Shown here piece by piece: positions 11,930 through 23,804 of a DNA stretch of 64,000 nucleotides (position 1 is the stretch's first letter; each line of letters begins with the position of its first letter). The DNA comes from Eutypa lata (lineage: Eukaryota > Ascomycota > Sordariomycetes > Xylariales > Diatrypaceae), in contig JAKULF010000003.1 of assembly GCA_022661535.1 (NCBI GenBank), positions 4,836,001-4,900,000 of the forward strand. Direction: 5' to 3'. The position numbers and the translations under genes were made by a program. The notes under the pieces are model-generated. The model did not search any database. It saw only the letters and a program-made list of their open reading frames with translations, and had not been told where the DNA came from.

Positions 11930-12346
11930 CTAGCTGGGGTTTGTAGCTCCTGCTCTGCTTGCTGCATGCTCTAACTACACTATACCCTCCCTCGCCCCTC
12001 CAGCTCTAAGCCAGTCAGCCAGCCAGCCAGCCCTTTTCAATAACCCAAACCTTGGAACCCTCTAACACTCCTTCTCCCCCCCCATTTACCATTTACAGTT
12101 TCAAAACAGATTATGTAGCACATGAGAGCTCAGAGCTACCTAAACAGGAACAATCCTTTAATCCCAACATTCAACTCCATGAACAATATCCCAAAATTCT
12201 AAGCTTTAGAAACTTAGAACTATTGAGCACTAAGCTATCATCATTATCGATTCCACTGAAGTCTTATCGACAACGCGATACCAAACTCACGAACCCCCGC
12301 TTCAATTCAACTATTGCTGTTGTATGGTGGGGTTAAGCTGGTCAAG
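11930..12346. other. Upstream region and 5' leader of the zinc-binding protein gene
   Basis: This has normal base composition directly after the transposon. It contains CCAGCCAG repeats near 12010-12030 and a pyrimidine-rich stretch near 12060-12090. The open frame at 12052-12336 starts at TTG and has no coding character; I read it as leader sequence. Confidence 0.5.
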
Positions 12347-13968
12347 ATGCCGCCTCGATCTTCACTTACATCGTCATTCTCCATCACCGATTCCAACAAT
12401 GAAGTAGTATGTCCTTTGAGGAATCAAGATGGATCAAGTTGTCGCAAGAGATGTATTGGCGTAAGTGTCTTCTCCGTTCTCCCCAAGGATGTCATGTCTT
12501 CATTTGATAGCTTGCATGGTTCTGCGACCGTGGAGCTGAGCTATTCATTCATGTTAATCCACCTACCATTATACCCCTCGAGTTCATTATCGTCGTTGTT
12601 CTCTAATATAATCATCGCAACAATTAGGAGAAGAGATATCGCTCAATGCAAGAACACATTCGGCGTGCACACCCGGAGCATTATATCTCAAAGCTTCCAG
12701 CAACCGAAGAGAGCTTCTTGCTCATGATCAATACCCCACCCTCCGATCGAGCTCAGGGTCAGACTTCAGCTGGTTCGCCGCATACAAGTCGCAACATACA
12801 AGGTGGAGTTGATTCAACAAAGGGTTATCCGCACGACCGTCATGGTCATGCATATCTCCGAGATGACTCGAGTGCTCCCGGCACACCAAGAAACATGGAT
12901 GAGCTGTCGGGAGTTTCAATGCTACCAGCCGCCAGTGCTGCTGCAGCTCTTGCCCAGCTAGGTGGACAAAAGATCGAGCCCGAATGGGACTCCGAAGTGG
13001 TACATCACCTATATTATCAACTGACTAGCACTTCGTTCAATCCCTGCTAACCATTATTCTAAAAGGGATGGCACTCGGACACAGACGGGCGGAGGATCCC
13101 TCGGTCTACAATTGAGCTTCCGCCGATACACTACAACAACGACCCTACGAGCGACCCTTACCCTCCTTTAATAAACTCCGGCCCACGAAGGGACTTACTT
13201 CCCTCCATCTTATCTAATTCGCCGCCTGGTCGATCATCTACATTACCTCCTCTTCAAAGATCTCTTGGCCCTAACCGCCCTAGAAAGCAATCCGTGACTA
13301 AACGTGGGCATAAGAAGCAAAAGTCTAGGGGCACAGCGAGCGACTGGCTTCGCCGAATACAAAATGAAGATCGCTTGAAGTTTGACGGTATGGACCGGAA
13401 GGCTCATTCGGTTGAGCCTTCGGCTGACTACGGCAAAAGATGGGAGGACCTTATTGACGCTGCCGCATCGGCAACCGAGGATATTGACGAAGACAGGACT
13501 CCTGTAAGTCATGATCAGCGAGCTAATCATCCATCTCTGACTTTCCAGGCTCCACATTCTCCTATATCAGTACATCGCGCTTCCCTTCCTCCCTTCCCTC
13601 ATCAGCCTTTCCATGGCTATCAGGCATCACCTTTACAACAAGCTCTTACACCACCGCCATACAACCAGGAAACCATAGATCCTTTTCCTTCTGTGGAGAC
13701 GGTCGGAAGCGGCGAAAACTTTCACATAGGTGCTGCCGGGCTGTCGGATTCATCCCCCGTTTACTCTGCCCAGAATGTTCACATCTACTGTGCCGCTTGC
13801 CAAGGAGTATCAAAGCTCAGAGAATCGTACGCCTGTACCGAGTGTATCTGCGGCCTCTGTCGAGTTTGCGTTAACGTTATGATGGAGGAGCAAGGGGCAA
13901 TCAGAAAATGTCCTCGTTGTGCCACTATCGGCGGTAAATTCAAGCCGTTCCAGTTAGACATCAAGTGA
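12347..13968 (+). CDS. Conserved fungal protein with N-terminal C2H2-like and C-terminal RING-like Cys clusters
   Basis: Exons 12347-12460, 12628-12999 and 13066-13968 join in phase 0. Exon 1 ends RKRCIG before GTAAGT, and exon 2 resumes EKRYRSMQEHIRRAHPEHY, completing a C2H2-like pair (Cys22 and Cys32 with the later HIRRAHPEH histidines). The long middle part is Pro/Ser-rich and looks disordered. The C-terminal 60 residues carry CAAC, CTEC, CGLCRVC and CPRC, a RING/treble-clef-like set of zinc ligands. The unspliced product is 462 residues. A further 45-nt intron at 13504-13548 (GTAAGT, GCTAATC branch, TTTCCAG) keeps the frame and would remove 15 residues. I recognise this as a protein conserved across filamentous fungi but know no established function; DNA binding or ubiquitin-ligase activity would be guesses. 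Confidence 0.85.
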
Positions 13969-15230
13969 GCCAACGGATTGTTTCAACACCAAAGTTGTTC
14001 CCCTCCCACACCAGTTCTAACGGGGCAACAAGAAAACTATTTCCTGCCGGATTTTAAAGGGGAGGAAACGGACACAGCTATAGTGTCCAAATAAAGTAGC
14101 GATGAGACCCCACGCTGCCTATTAGGTCTCTAGCCCTATTGAGCTAGCTGAAGAACATAAGCGCCGAGCCGAATTACAAAGACTACCGAAATAATTCACG
14201 ATTATGCCTAGCTAAGGTCATATCTTGGACCCTACCTGCATAAGACCTGCCAGCCACAGACAGGCCCGGATCGTACCATTGTTACGATGAAATATTAGCA
14301 TATGCACCGCACCGGCGCTTCTGGAGTATGGATAGATGGAGTTTACTTGGGCTAGCGAACCCCATCGTTTTAATTGCTTCCCTACGCTCTCCCTCGAGGG
14401 AAGATGAATCATTCTAGTCTGTCCTTCCTCCCTCTTGCATTTTGCAGCTCAGTATCGAGAAGACCTATGGTTTAGCGTCTAAGATGGGAAGGCTATTGGT
14501 AGTGCTGCAGTATTCATTGCATCTCGTCCTAAACCACGTTTGCTGCATAGGTTGAATCGGAAGTGAGATTTTGATTTCGTCTTCATCATGATGATGTTTG
14601 CCTAGCTAAGGCGTAGGCCGGGGCGCTGGATTGGGATGGGTTATATCACACAGGTACAGGGATGGTCACGGCTGAATGTTATATAGCACTAAGGTATGCA
14701 ATGAATTAAATGATATTATCAACACGCCAGACATTGCCTATACGCCGTATATGTTACGTGATGTGTAACATACTTACTGAATTACCTGCTTTAGAGGTAA
14801 GATAAATGTGCTGCCTGAGGTGTACATGATACTGGCTAGGGGTCAGAACGATAGATTACCTACCACGCTGCGGTAGGTATGAGATACGTTTAGCAAAAAC
14901 ACCCCTTTCGTTTTATCCCTCTTTAATGTCTTTCCTTTCTACCCCATACTGGCCCAGGGATGCTACTAGCAAATACGTACTGGACAAAAGAAGTATTAAG
15001 GACCTCTCTTCTCAAAGCGAGACATTCCACATAACGACTGACCAGAAATCTGAACTAGAGTAGAGTGTGTATTGCACTAGAAATCAGTGTCCGAAATGCC
15101 CAGATAGAATAGTGCTTCAGATCTTTCCGTACATATGTACTGCCGTCGTGTCTCCCTCAACCCCTATTGAATACCTACCTAGGTAGATACGTAGTGGACA
15201 TCTAGCTAGTGCGGACATATCCGGTGGCCC

Positions 15231-15254
15231 TCACTCACTCACTCACTCACTCAC
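15231..15254. repeat. (TCAC)6 microsatellite
   Basis: Six perfect tandem TCAC units in the convergent intergenic region. Confidence 0.95.
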
Positions 15255-15324
15255 AACCTCCTTAACCATATTTTTTACGAAATCGGACGAATGTCTTTCT
15301 TCTTGGGGGCTCAGGAGCTCATTA

Positions 15325-15345
15325 ATATATATATATATATATATA
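15325..15345. repeat. (AT)10 microsatellite
   Basis: An uninterrupted AT dinucleotide run in noncoding DNA. Confidence 0.95.
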
Positions 15346-16300
15346 AGGACCGAGGATCATAGGGCTGAAATTCGTAATAAGGAGGCAAATATACATATGT
15401 GGAAGTCTGTAGTTAAGCTACCTACATACATAGCTGACCTGAGCTTGGCAGGGGTCCACTGAACTGAGACTCCACTGTTACCCGACCATGATATAACTAG
15501 GTAGATGACGTAACAGGAATCCTACCGGGGACTTTCATTGCTTTGGATTTGACTTGACGTGCCGTGATGGATTCCTGGGAAAGGGCGGCCGCTGTCAGCG
15601 AGCTCTCGACTCACTACATAGTGAGCTGCTTGTTTTTATTTCTTATTATTAGATAGAGTGAATGAGTGAGTGAGTGATAGATAGCAAATTGGTGGGGAGA
15701 CGAAGAAGAAGAAGAAAAAACAACAACAGCAGCAATCCGCCTGCAACACAGTTACTATTCTCTAAGAGCAAAAGTCTAGCAAAGGAAATTATATAGGGGT
15801 GCTAAAGGGAAAGGAGAAGAGAGATGAAGGATTGGCGGAGGGGGCAGAATGGAACATACTACCATCGTCCAGCGCCCTCAAAAAGGGTGCATTGAAGCAG
15901 AGCCTAGACATATGTGTGTCGTGAGGAAACGACACTCTAACCCTTTGAAATGGTTAAACTGAAGGGGGATTATATAAAGATGGCTGATACTAGACTAGAT
16001 ACCTAGGTAGGCAGGTAGCTGCAGTCACACATATGAGGGAGGTTATTGGAGCGTGGAAGTATTTAACAATGAAAATAAATAAGTGAATCCAAACCCAACC
16101 GCTGATTGTTACCACGTACATTCTGAAATCATCTAATTAGGTAGGTAATTAGGTAATCAAGTAATTATGTCCATACTCTTATATATATATCTGCACAAGA
16201 AAGTGTGTATACCTGGGCACCCGAATGTGCTTGAAGTACCACCAAGCTCTACCACTCCCACTCCCACTCCCACTCTCATTCTCATTCTCTCACTATCCTC

Positions 16301-18107
16301 TCACCTCCTACCCCCCCTGGACGACCCCCTACCAGGCTGCAGCGCCTTCCTCTCCTCCTGCTGCTTGAGCAGGATATCGCGCATGGCGGCGCGGGCGTTG
16401 CGGCTGCCGCCGAGCTTGGGGCCGCGGAGGATCTCGTCCGACTCCTTCTTGCTGGCGGCGGCGCTGGCCTTGCTGGGCGGCAAGGGCGCCTTCTTCCGCC
16501 GCTGCCGCCGCTCCGCCATGGCCTCCATGAACTCGCGCCGGAACTGCTCCGCGATGCGGTCGTCGGCCGCGTCCTCGGGGTTGATGGCATCGGCCGCGGC
16601 GTTGTGTCCGCTGCCATCTGCCGCTGCCGCTGCTCCTGCTCCTGCTGCCACGCCGCCCGGGGTCTCGCTGGTGCTGGTGGTGGGTGGTTCGTAGACGTCA
16701 ACTGTGGAAAAGGAAGAGGATGTTAGTACAAAGAGAAATTCCAGAAGAAAATTGAAAGTTCAAGTAATAAAGTGAACAGTCGGGGTAGAGTCGATGAAAA
16801 ATCGATAAAGAAAGGTACGTAGGTGTAGTAAGACAGGTAAGGAAGGTTGGTAGAAAAACTCACGTCTATTCTCATGCAGAATCGCCTCCACGAGCTGATC
16901 TCTCTTGACGTCGTCGCTGCCGCGCCGGTTTCTGGGCCGCCACGGCTTGCCGTCCCTGCCTAGGCGGACCTTGGTGGGCCGGCCGCCGTTCCGCTGGTGC
17001 TGCGCGGTTCCGTCGTCGTCGTCGTCGTCCGGGACGGCCTCTCCCAGCAGCCGGCGCCGCGCGCGCTCCGTCATCGCCGCGTTGCGGCTGCGCACCTCCT
17101 CGCCCAGGTCCACCTCCATCAGCTTGCCCTGCAGGGCGGTGTGGCGCTCGGGCGGCTGGCTCGTGTTCGTCAGCTTGCCGGCGTACTCGGCGAAGATCTT
17201 GGCGATGGCGTGTTTGTCGCCGTCTTCGTCTTCGTCATCTTCGTCGTCATCGTCATATTTGTTGGCGAACGTTCGGTCATGCTGCTGCTGCTGGGCAGTA
17301 TGAATGGAAGAAGAAGAAGCTTCGGCGGCGGCGATGGCGGCAGAGTGTCTCTTCGCTAGTTCGGCTTCTATATATTCCTCCCTTGCTCCATTAGCCCCTG
17401 CTGCTTGGAAAGGGAAAAGAAAGGAGGTGGAAGAATAAATGATAAAGGGGGGGAGGGATGGTGAGGGCTTTGAAGTCGCTTAAGTGGCGGCGGCGGATGG
17501 AGGGTGGTTGGTATCAGAGAATGGCAAGCAAAAAAACTATAACTCACATGTGTTTGTTGATCAGCTCACTCGACAGCCCCGTCTGCGGCGCGAAGCGTCT
17601 GTTAACGCCTGCAGCGGCTGTGGACGACCGCTCGATCACACGGCTCTCCTCCTCGCGGATCATGAGGCTTAGGTCGTCGTTGTTGCTGCTGGTGGCGTTG
17701 CCATTATATTCGCCTCCTGCTGCTGACCCTGCTCCGAGCAGCGCGCTGTCAGTCGCGCTGAACTTGACGCCACCCAGCCTCGACTTTCGCACGTTCCGCC
17801 GGCGCAGGACTTCAGCGACCGATAGGCCCTTCTCGTCCTCCGCTGCACTCTCGTCTTCCCTAGATCCTTGTGGGACAGTAATCGCATCTATAGCGTTCGA
17901 AGGGGAGGCTGGCGATGGGTCGTTGGCGGGGACGGACGTGTTACGCGCTTGGTCTACTGCTGTGAGTGCTGGAGATGCATCGTTGTTGCTGCTGTTGATG
18001 TCGTTGTCTTCGGTTTCGGTGCGCTGCCGGTACGCCTTCCGCTTCTTGCCTCGGAAGACGACTTGGACTGGCGGTTCGGCTGGTGTCGTCGCCGTTTCCG
18101 TGTCCAT
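16301..18107 (-). CDS. tls1: TLS1 / C9orf78 (HCA59) family protein
   Basis: Exons on the minus strand are 18107-17548, 17381-16864 and 16701-16301, giving 492 residues with consistent phases (2, then 1). Exon 1 starts MDTETATTPAEPPVQVVFRG KKRK and contains SVAEVLRRRNVRKSRLGGVK and RFAPQTGLSSELINKHM. Exon 2 continues MEEYIEAELAKR, the joined hallmark of the hepatocellular carcinoma antigen 59 / C9orf78 family. Acidic runs (DDDDEDDEDED) and a basic C-terminus with AMRDILLKQQEERK follow. In fission yeast Tls1 works with the spliceosomal helicase Brr2 and helps splice transcripts needed for telomere and heterochromatin function; human C9orf78 is also spliceosomal. Exon 2 starts at the AG inside GCAAGG because nearer AGs run into stops. 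The gene diverges from acylphosphatase over 427 bases. Ala- and Asp-rich runs are unusually long here. Confidence 0.88.
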
Positions 18108-18534
18108 CGTTGCAGGACAGGTCAGAGGTCAATTGAAAATCGGATTCTGAGAGAAACCTGTAGTAATAAAATACGCCGTTGTGTGTAAATGATGAGTGTC
18201 TTTTCAGTGTGATTATGGTAAAGAAATAAGACCCTTTGGATACCGTCGGTCAGAGGTTATACCAGGGAATGTTAAGTGGCGCTTGCCATTCTGCATGCCC
18301 TGGGAATTGCCATAAAGCGACATCTGGGGTAATCCCGGCATTTTGCCGTGCGTAGCATGTTTGAAGTACCTAGGTACCTATTGTCATCTGATAAAAGCTC
18401 ATGCATGCAGTTATCAGTGCAGTAGCTTATCGTACATATATGCATAACTACATGTTGATGGATCACCCATCACTCTTCTTGTAGCTAGACAAACCACAAC
18501 CTGAGAACGAAGACGAGAAGTAACTACTCTACAC
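18108..18534. promoter_or_regulatory. Bidirectional intergenic promoter region (tls1 / acylphosphatase)
   Basis: The 427 bases separate two divergent start codons, so both promoters must lie here. I see no clear TATA box for either gene. One ACCTAGGT octamer sits at 18368-18375, inside the longer palindrome AGTACCTAGGTACCT. Confidence 0.55.
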
Positions 18535-19044
18535 ATGTCCAAGATGGCAGCTCAGAGGGTATGAAACTAAACCTGTGAATGACCGAATCAAAATACTGAC
18601 AGTACTCTTCTAGATCTACTTCGTCGCTCATGGACGAGTTCAAGGTATCGTACCCTCCAATCCCATTAGTTAGTTAGGTCAAAAGTGCCAGATCTGGGTC
18701 TGACGTCATATATTTTTGTCTGTCTCCCTATTCTACAGGAGTGAACTTTCGCTACTACACCCAGAAGAAGGCGACAGAAGCCAAAATCACGGGATGGTGT
18801 CGCAATACTGACAAGGGCACGGTAAGTAGAGGGAAATGAACAGTTAACGAGAGACACGCCAGCTGACTTGGCCTGCTTTTATCTCACGGATTAGGTCGAG
18901 GGCGAGGCCCAGGGAGACGAGGCGGTCATGAAGCAATTCCTCAAGGACGTCGACAAGGGGCCGCCTCACGCGCAGGTCGTCCAGGTGGAATCGCACCCTC
19001 GAGACTTGGCCGATGGCGAGACTGAGTTCGAGGTGCGACGATGA
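18535..19044 (+). CDS. Acylphosphatase
   Basis: Four exons, 18535-18558, 18614-18644, 18739-18821 and 18895-19044, give 95 residues, the normal length for this enzyme. The family signature is split across exons: IYFVAHGRVQG|VNFRYYTQKKA, then GWCRNTDKGTVEGEAQG. The catalytic Arg (VNFR) and Asn (CRN) are present. The enzyme hydrolyses the carboxyl-phosphate bond of acyl phosphates such as 1,3-bisphosphoglycerate and is cytosolic. Introns of 55, 94 and 73 nt have clean GT/AG ends (GTATGA, GTATCG, GTAAGT donors). Every exon is too short to stand out alone, so the gene is easily missed by frame scans. It converges on PRP16 with 434 bases between stops. Confidence 0.95.
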
Positions 19045-19478
19045 ATCAATGAATCAATCAACCAACTAGTCAGTCAGTCAATTGGATGCTACGATGGGGG
19101 ATTATACGGTTGTTACGAGCTGCATAGCTAAAAGGCTGTTTGTGTCTTATGTGGTCGGCGTTTAGTATGATTAGGAAAGGGGGGACTCTAGAAGGAGTTG
19201 GAACTATCGGCTTTATTATGAGGAATTGATCATTATCGGATAGATGAGATAACCCTAGAGTGACTATTAAACAGAGGCGTTTAAGAACCGTGGTTTAAGC
19301 TCCAGGAAAGCGTGATAAGTACGTGTTTCCACAATGGTCTTGTTGGTCACCTTTCGAGAATTGAATTAAGTGGTATGCACAAACTAGTGTTATTTCTGTC
19401 AGTAAGAACCCCCTATGTAACATTTCGAGTATCTTCCAGCCATATAATCGCTTGCGCTCGCTAACTATCCAACATATA
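19045..19478. other. Convergent intergenic region (acylphosphatase / PRP16)
   Basis: 434 bases between two stop codons, presumably both 3' UTRs. No gene, repeat or structured element seen. Confidence 0.6.
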
Positions 19479-22421
19479 TTAGAACCCTCTACCTTTCCGC
19501 TTCACAACTGGCTTCTTGACGGCGCCAGACTTGACGATCTTCTTCTCATTATCCGGGCCGACCTTCTTCTTCTTCGTGGTCCGCTCTTCTTCCGCCCGCA
19601 GCTTCTCCTCGTGCTTCCGCTTGTCTTCCGCCATCTGCGCCTCGATCTCCATCTTGCGGTTGAACTCCGTCTCGGTGATGCGCTTCTCCCGGGCCGAGTA
19701 CCCCTTCTCCTTGACCGAGTAGAACACGCCTCCCAGCTCGGCGAGCCAGTGCGGATCCACGGCGGTCACGGTCGACATGTACTCTTTCGACGTTAGGATG
19801 AGCTCGTGGTAAATGACGTAGTCGGGCAGGAAGCCCAGGCCGTAGAGAGCACTTGTCGGGTGTAACTGGACGGTGACGGATGTCCGTAGGTTGATGTACT
19901 CTCCGATACCCTTGACCTTCGCTGCTTGGTGATAATATCCCGAGCAGATACATTTGCGGATGATGTCCCAATCTGTGCCGCAGCTGACCATCTGCATCTT
20001 CTGCATTTTCATGATATCAAGCAGCTGGTCTCGGATTTCCTTTGCCCGACGCAACGACTTGGGGTGGAGAAAATGGCGTGTGCACCATCCGTCAGAGTAG
20101 CCATTGAATTTCCACTGAGAGTATACATGTAAATAGGTAAGGTGGTCTGATTCGGGTACGAAGAACTTCTCGCGGGCAGCATCGGATTCTTCCTGGCGCT
20201 CCTTAGGACGATAAAACACATTCGGTACTGAGAGCATAGAGACAATGGTAACCATCTCCTCGCTACAGCCATACTCCTCAGACATGATCAATAGTTTTGC
20301 TAAAGATGGATCCATAGGAAAGGCGTTCATTTTCGCACCAAGATCGGTAAGCTCTCCCATGTTATCCAGTGCTCCAAGGGCCCATAGGTCGAAGAGGGAA
20401 GTCGTAATAGTGTCTTGTGGAGGTGGATCCATAAAGTCAAAGTCTAGTAGATCTCGCACACCCAGAGACTTTAACAAAAGAACTGTATTGCTGAGATTGG
20501 TTCTTTGAATTTCGGGGATGGTTGAAATGTACAACTCGTCTCTATATGCCTTTTCCGTGTAGAGCCGAAAGGCTTTACCAGGTCCTGTACGTCCAGCACG
20601 ACCAGCCCGCTGACCAGCATTCGCTTGTGATATTGGCGTAATCTGGAGAGTGTCCATGCCCATTCGCGGGTTGTATACCTTGAGTTTTGAGTATCCTGCG
20701 TCCACGACGTACATAATGTTGTCCACGGTCAAACTTGTCTCGGCAATGTTCGTGGCCACGATACACTTCCGCACGCCAGGAGCTGCTCGGTCGAAGATCT
20801 TGGCTTGTAGATCCGCCGGCATCTGACTGTATATAGGCAAGATACTAAGCTCCGGAGGGTCGTTGAGAGCGTCTAAACGTTCCCGGACCAACTCGCAAGT
20901 GCACTCAATATCCTCCTGGCCCGTCATAAAGACGAGAATGTCGCCAGCGCCCATAGACACATGGATGGCTAGCACCTGCTGAACAGCTTGATCCACGTAG
21001 TCCTCTACTGGTGACCTGTGGAACATGATATCTACAGGGAAGGTTCTTCCTGGGATGAAGAACTCTGGCGCACCGCCAAAGAACTCAGAAAATCGTTTCG
21101 AGTTCATAGTAGCTGATGTGACGATAAGTTTAAGGTCTCTTCGCCGCTGTAGAATCTTATTAAACAACCCCATGAGCACGTCAGTATTGAGAGCTCGCTC
21201 GTGGGCCTCGTCCATGATCACACATGAATAGCGGTCTAAGTCTTGTTCGTTAAGGGACTCACGAAGAAGGACACCGTCAGTCATATACTTAATGACAGTA
21301 TCCTTGCTAGTGCAGTCTTCAAAACGAATAGCATAGCCCACAGTGCTGCCCAGCTTAACCTCCATCTCTTCGGCTACACGTTTTGCAACACTCATGGCGG
21401 CGACTCTGCGAGGTTGAGTACAGCCGATCATGCCGAATCTAGTGTACCCGTCTTCGTGAAGGAATTGGGTTAGCTGCGTAGTTTTTCCTGAACCTGTTTC
21501 GCCAACTACGATAACAACTTGGTTATCTCGAATGACCCTTAAAAGATCTTCCCGCACAGCAAATGCGGGTAGAAACTCTCTCTGTTCTTTCAAGGTTTTA
21601 CTCTGGCTGAAACTACTAGCGCCGTCGTTCTTTTTCATATGCTCACTAAATTTGTTGGCGCCACCTTTGGGTTCATCTTCCTCTGTTGCGATAGGCAGGG
21701 CACTATCGCCTTCGTCTTCTTTTACACCCATCACATTCCCAAGAGTTGTGCCAGCGAGGTTTGTAGCTTCTTGGGTTTGTTTTTGGCGCTCCCGCTGCTG
21801 CCGTCTTTCCCGCACGGCACGACTACCTTTCCGACTGAACACGGCCATATCGCTCTGATAATCCTTGACGGCGGGAACGGGTTCCAGCTGTTTCGTGAAA
21901 ACAGTACGTCCATCTAGGAAGGGTGGCTTCAAATCATGAACTAATAAATGGACGCGGGTTCCCTCAGTATCGTCGTCGAAGTCGTCGGCTAAGCCTCGTC
22001 TTTGGGCTACCCCCGAAGTTAACATGCGGTTTGTTTCCCAAGCATCAACATCCTTTTGCTTCTGTAATTGGCGGGCATTCATGTGTCTTCCGGCTTTCTT
22101 TTCGACCAACTCAACCTCCCGCTGTTGTTGCTCGACCCAGGAAGTATCATAAGACCCAAATGGATTATGTGATTCATCACCAAATGTATGTCCGCTTTCA
22201 TCCCCCAGATACCAGTCACGATCGAGGGCATTTTGATCTTGTTCGCTGACTAATGGCTCGGGACCGTTGAACTCTTGCTGCTTTGGGTTCGCAGGACGAT
22301 TGTGTGAATTGTTGGAGATACGGCTGCGCTTAGGGAGTGAGGCATAGCGGTCGTCTGAACGGAGAGGGTTGAAATCAAGCTTGCGCCGTTTAGGGCTGAA
22401 GCTACCATCTTCACGGTCCAT
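19479..22421 (-). CDS. prp16: Pre-mRNA-splicing ATP-dependent DEAH-box helicase PRP16 (DHX38)
   Basis: An intronless frame of 980 residues. The N-terminal segment contains [18 protein letters not shown] and [20 protein letters not shown], which separate PRP16/DHX38 from PRP2, PRP22 and PRP43. The helicase core has GETGSGKTT (307-315), DEAH (404-407), TSAT (435-438) and QRAGRAGR (604-611), followed by the winged-helix, ratchet and OB-fold region. The C-terminus is Lys-rich. PRP16 acts in the nucleus, hydrolysing ATP to remodel the spliceosome after the first transesterification so the second step can occur, with a proofreading role. The ATG at 22421 gives the expected N-terminus. The shared promoter with divergent PWP1 is interrupted by a transposon 290 bases upstream of this start. 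Confidence 0.96.
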   Translation of the reverse strand: MDREDGSFSPKRRKLDFNPLRSDDRYASLPKRSRISNNSHNRPANPKQQEFNGPEPLVSEQDQNALDRDWYLGDESGHTFGDESHNPFGSYDTSWVEQQQREVELVEKKAGRHMNARQLQKQKDVDAWETNRMLTSGVAQRRGLADDFDDDTEGTRVHLLVHDLKPPFLDGRTVFTKQLEPVPAVKDYQSDMAVFSRKGSRAVRERRQQRERQKQTQEATNLAGTTLGNVMGVKEDEGDSALPIATEEDEPKGGANKFSEHMKKNDGASSFSQSKTLKEQREFLPAFAVREDLLRVIRDNQVVIVVGETGSGKTTQLTQFLHEDGYTRFGMIGCTQPRRVAAMSVAKRVAEEMEVKLGSTVGYAIRFEDCTSKDTVIKYMTDGVLLRESLNEQDLDRYSCVIMDEAHERALNTDVLMGLFNKILQRRRDLKLIVTSATMNSKRFSEFFGGAPEFFIPGRTFPVDIMFHRSPVEDYVDQAVQQVLAIHVSMGAGDILVFMTGQEDIECTCELVRERLDALNDPPELSILPIYSQMPADLQAKIFDRAAPGVRKCIVATNIAETSLTVDNIMYVVDAGYSKLKVYNPRMGMDTLQITPISQANAGQRAGRAGRTGPGKAFRLYTEKAYRDELYISTIPEIQRTNLSNTVLLLKSLGVRDLLDFDFMDPPPQDTITTSLFDLWALGALDNMGELTDLGAKMNAFPMDPSLAKLLIMSEEYGCSEEMVTIVSMLSVPNVFYRPKERQEESDAAREKFFVPESDHLTYLHVYSQWKFNGYSDGWCTRHFLHPKSLRRAKEIRDQLLDIMKMQKMQMVSCGTDWDIIRKCICSGYYHQAAKVKGIGEYINLRTSVTVQLHPTSALYGLGFLPDYVIYHELILTSKEYMSTVTAVDPHWLAELGGVFYSVKEKGYSAREKRITETEFNRKMEIEAQMAEDKRKHEEKLRAEEERTTKKKKVGPDNEKKIVKSGAVKKPVVKRKGRGF

Positions 22422-22710
22422 CGTAAATATACGAGATTTAGAGGGCAGTAGAAGCTTTTTCTATTCAATAAATATGATAAGCTGGAGACAATTTGCCCTT
22501 ATATCACTTCAATTCGTAGATGTAGAGGTATCGCACTCGGCCGTAAAGGACATTTGTAATAATTAGAAGCCGTTGTAAATAAACTTGAGTGAAGAAAGTA
22601 CGGGGTGTTGATCCACGATAGAAGTGAATTTAGTTATTTGGATGAATGTCTGACAGTCTTGAGCTCTGGTGAGCTAACTAGTGGCCGTAACAGGGGTCCA
22701 TAAAACTATG
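22422..22710. promoter_or_regulatory. PRP16-proximal promoter segment
   Basis: Unique DNA between the PRP16 start codon and the transposon end. It probably holds the PRP16 core promoter and leader; no clear TATA box. Confidence 0.45.
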
Positions 22711-22712
22711 TA

Positions 22713-22740
22713 CAAATCGGGTCCACTTAGTTTCCGAACA
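22713..22740. repeat. Left terminal inverted repeat of the mariner-type element
   Basis: 28 bases matching the reverse complement of 23564-23591 without a mismatch, preceded by TA. Confidence 0.9.
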
Positions 22741-23563
22741 CCTTTAAAATTGTAATTATAATACATAAAAATTAATAACTTTACGAATTTAAAAGCTATT
22801 AACTTGAAATTTAAACTATATATTAATAATAATATATTATATATTACTTTAAAATAAAATTTATAAAAACGTAAAAGCTTAATTTTTAATATTTAATTTA
22901 AAATTTTAATAAAATTAATACTTTTTAAATATAATGTAATTTTATATATTTAATATATATAGAAAAACTTACTTTTTAAAAAGTTAATATATATAAAAAA
23001 TATTATAATTATAATTAATTTTATTAAAAAATATATAATATATAATTTTTTATAATTTTTTAAAAACGTAATATAATTTTTATTAAACTTTTTAAATTAA
23101 ATTTTTAAATTATAAAAAAATTCGATTTTAATATATTTTTATATAAAGTTTTTATATATAAAGTTTTAAAATATTATAAATTATATTTATAAAGTTATTT
23201 AAGTTTTTATATAAAAGTTAATATTATATATTACGTTTTTAATAAATTATTAAAAATATTAAATAATTATATAATATTATAAAAATTTATATATATTTAT
23301 AATATTAATTATATTATATAATTCGAATTAAAGATTTTTAAAAAATATTAAAATGCATTAATAATTAACGATTAAAAATATAACGTAAAATCGTTATATT
23401 TTTAAAATATTATTTTAAATTAAAATTATTTATATATTATAAAAATTATAACGTTTAAATATTATATATATTTTAAAAAATATATATTTAAATCTTTACG
23501 AGTTTTTATTAACTAGTTGTTATTTTATTTAATTCTTTGGTTTTCTTTTATAAGATTTATTGC

Positions 23564-23591
23564 TGTTCGGAAACTAAGTGGACCCGATTTG
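23564..23591. repeat. Right terminal inverted repeat of the mariner-type element
   Basis: 28 bases matching the reverse complement of 22713-22740 without a mismatch, followed by TA. Confidence 0.9.
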
Positions 23592-23593
23592 TA

Positions 23594-23804
23594 CCTAAGA
23601 TAATAGTCAATAATAGTCAATCTACATGTTATTTAACTGGTAGGTATGATAAGAGATAAGCCCCGCTAAAATTTCCCAAATTTCAAAAGTTCATCGGGAG
23701 AAATCAAAAGCTTGTCGCGGGGCATCATAGCAGTGATGATCCAATCCCTTCACTAAAAGAATCCTCGACTATTTCCTTGATTCCAAGTCTCCAGGAAATA
23801 CAAT
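23594..23804. promoter_or_regulatory. PWP1-proximal promoter segment
   Basis: The 211 bases between the transposon and the PWP1 start must carry the PWP1 core promoter and leader. TAATAGTCAA is repeated in tandem near 23600-23621. No clear TATA box. Confidence 0.45.

Larger units (their letters stand above)
13969..16300. other. Convergent intergenic region with microsatellites
   Basis: This lies between the stops of the zinc-binding gene and TLS1. There is no credible gene. It holds simple repeats (listed separately), ACCTAGGT octamers at 15177 and 16001, GCCTAGCTAAGG near 14205 and again near 14601, and a (GAGT)n patch near 15661-15676 complementary to the TCAC array about 400 bases upstream. 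Confidence 0.6.
22713..23591. mobile_element. RIP-degraded Tc1/mariner-type element in the PRP16/PWP1 promoter
   Basis: Perfect 28-bp terminal inverted repeats lie at 22713-22740 and 23564-23591 (30 bp if the flanking TA is counted). The left end begins CAAATCGGGTCCACTTAG. Each end is flanked by TA (22711-22712 and 23592-23593), the target duplication of Tc1/mariner elements. The 820-bp interior is almost entirely A+T with no open frame and few CA or TG dinucleotides, as expected after RIP. At 879 bp it is shorter than a full mariner, so it is an internally deleted or non-autonomous copy. The perfect termini against a ruined interior are notable. The class rests on TA flanks and repeats, not on a transposase. 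Confidence 0.8.

Noticed and set aside
12052..12336. 94-codon frame upstream of the zinc-binding protein
   Set aside because: It begins at TTG, has low-complexity Ser/Leu/Pro sequence and fits a transcribed leader better.
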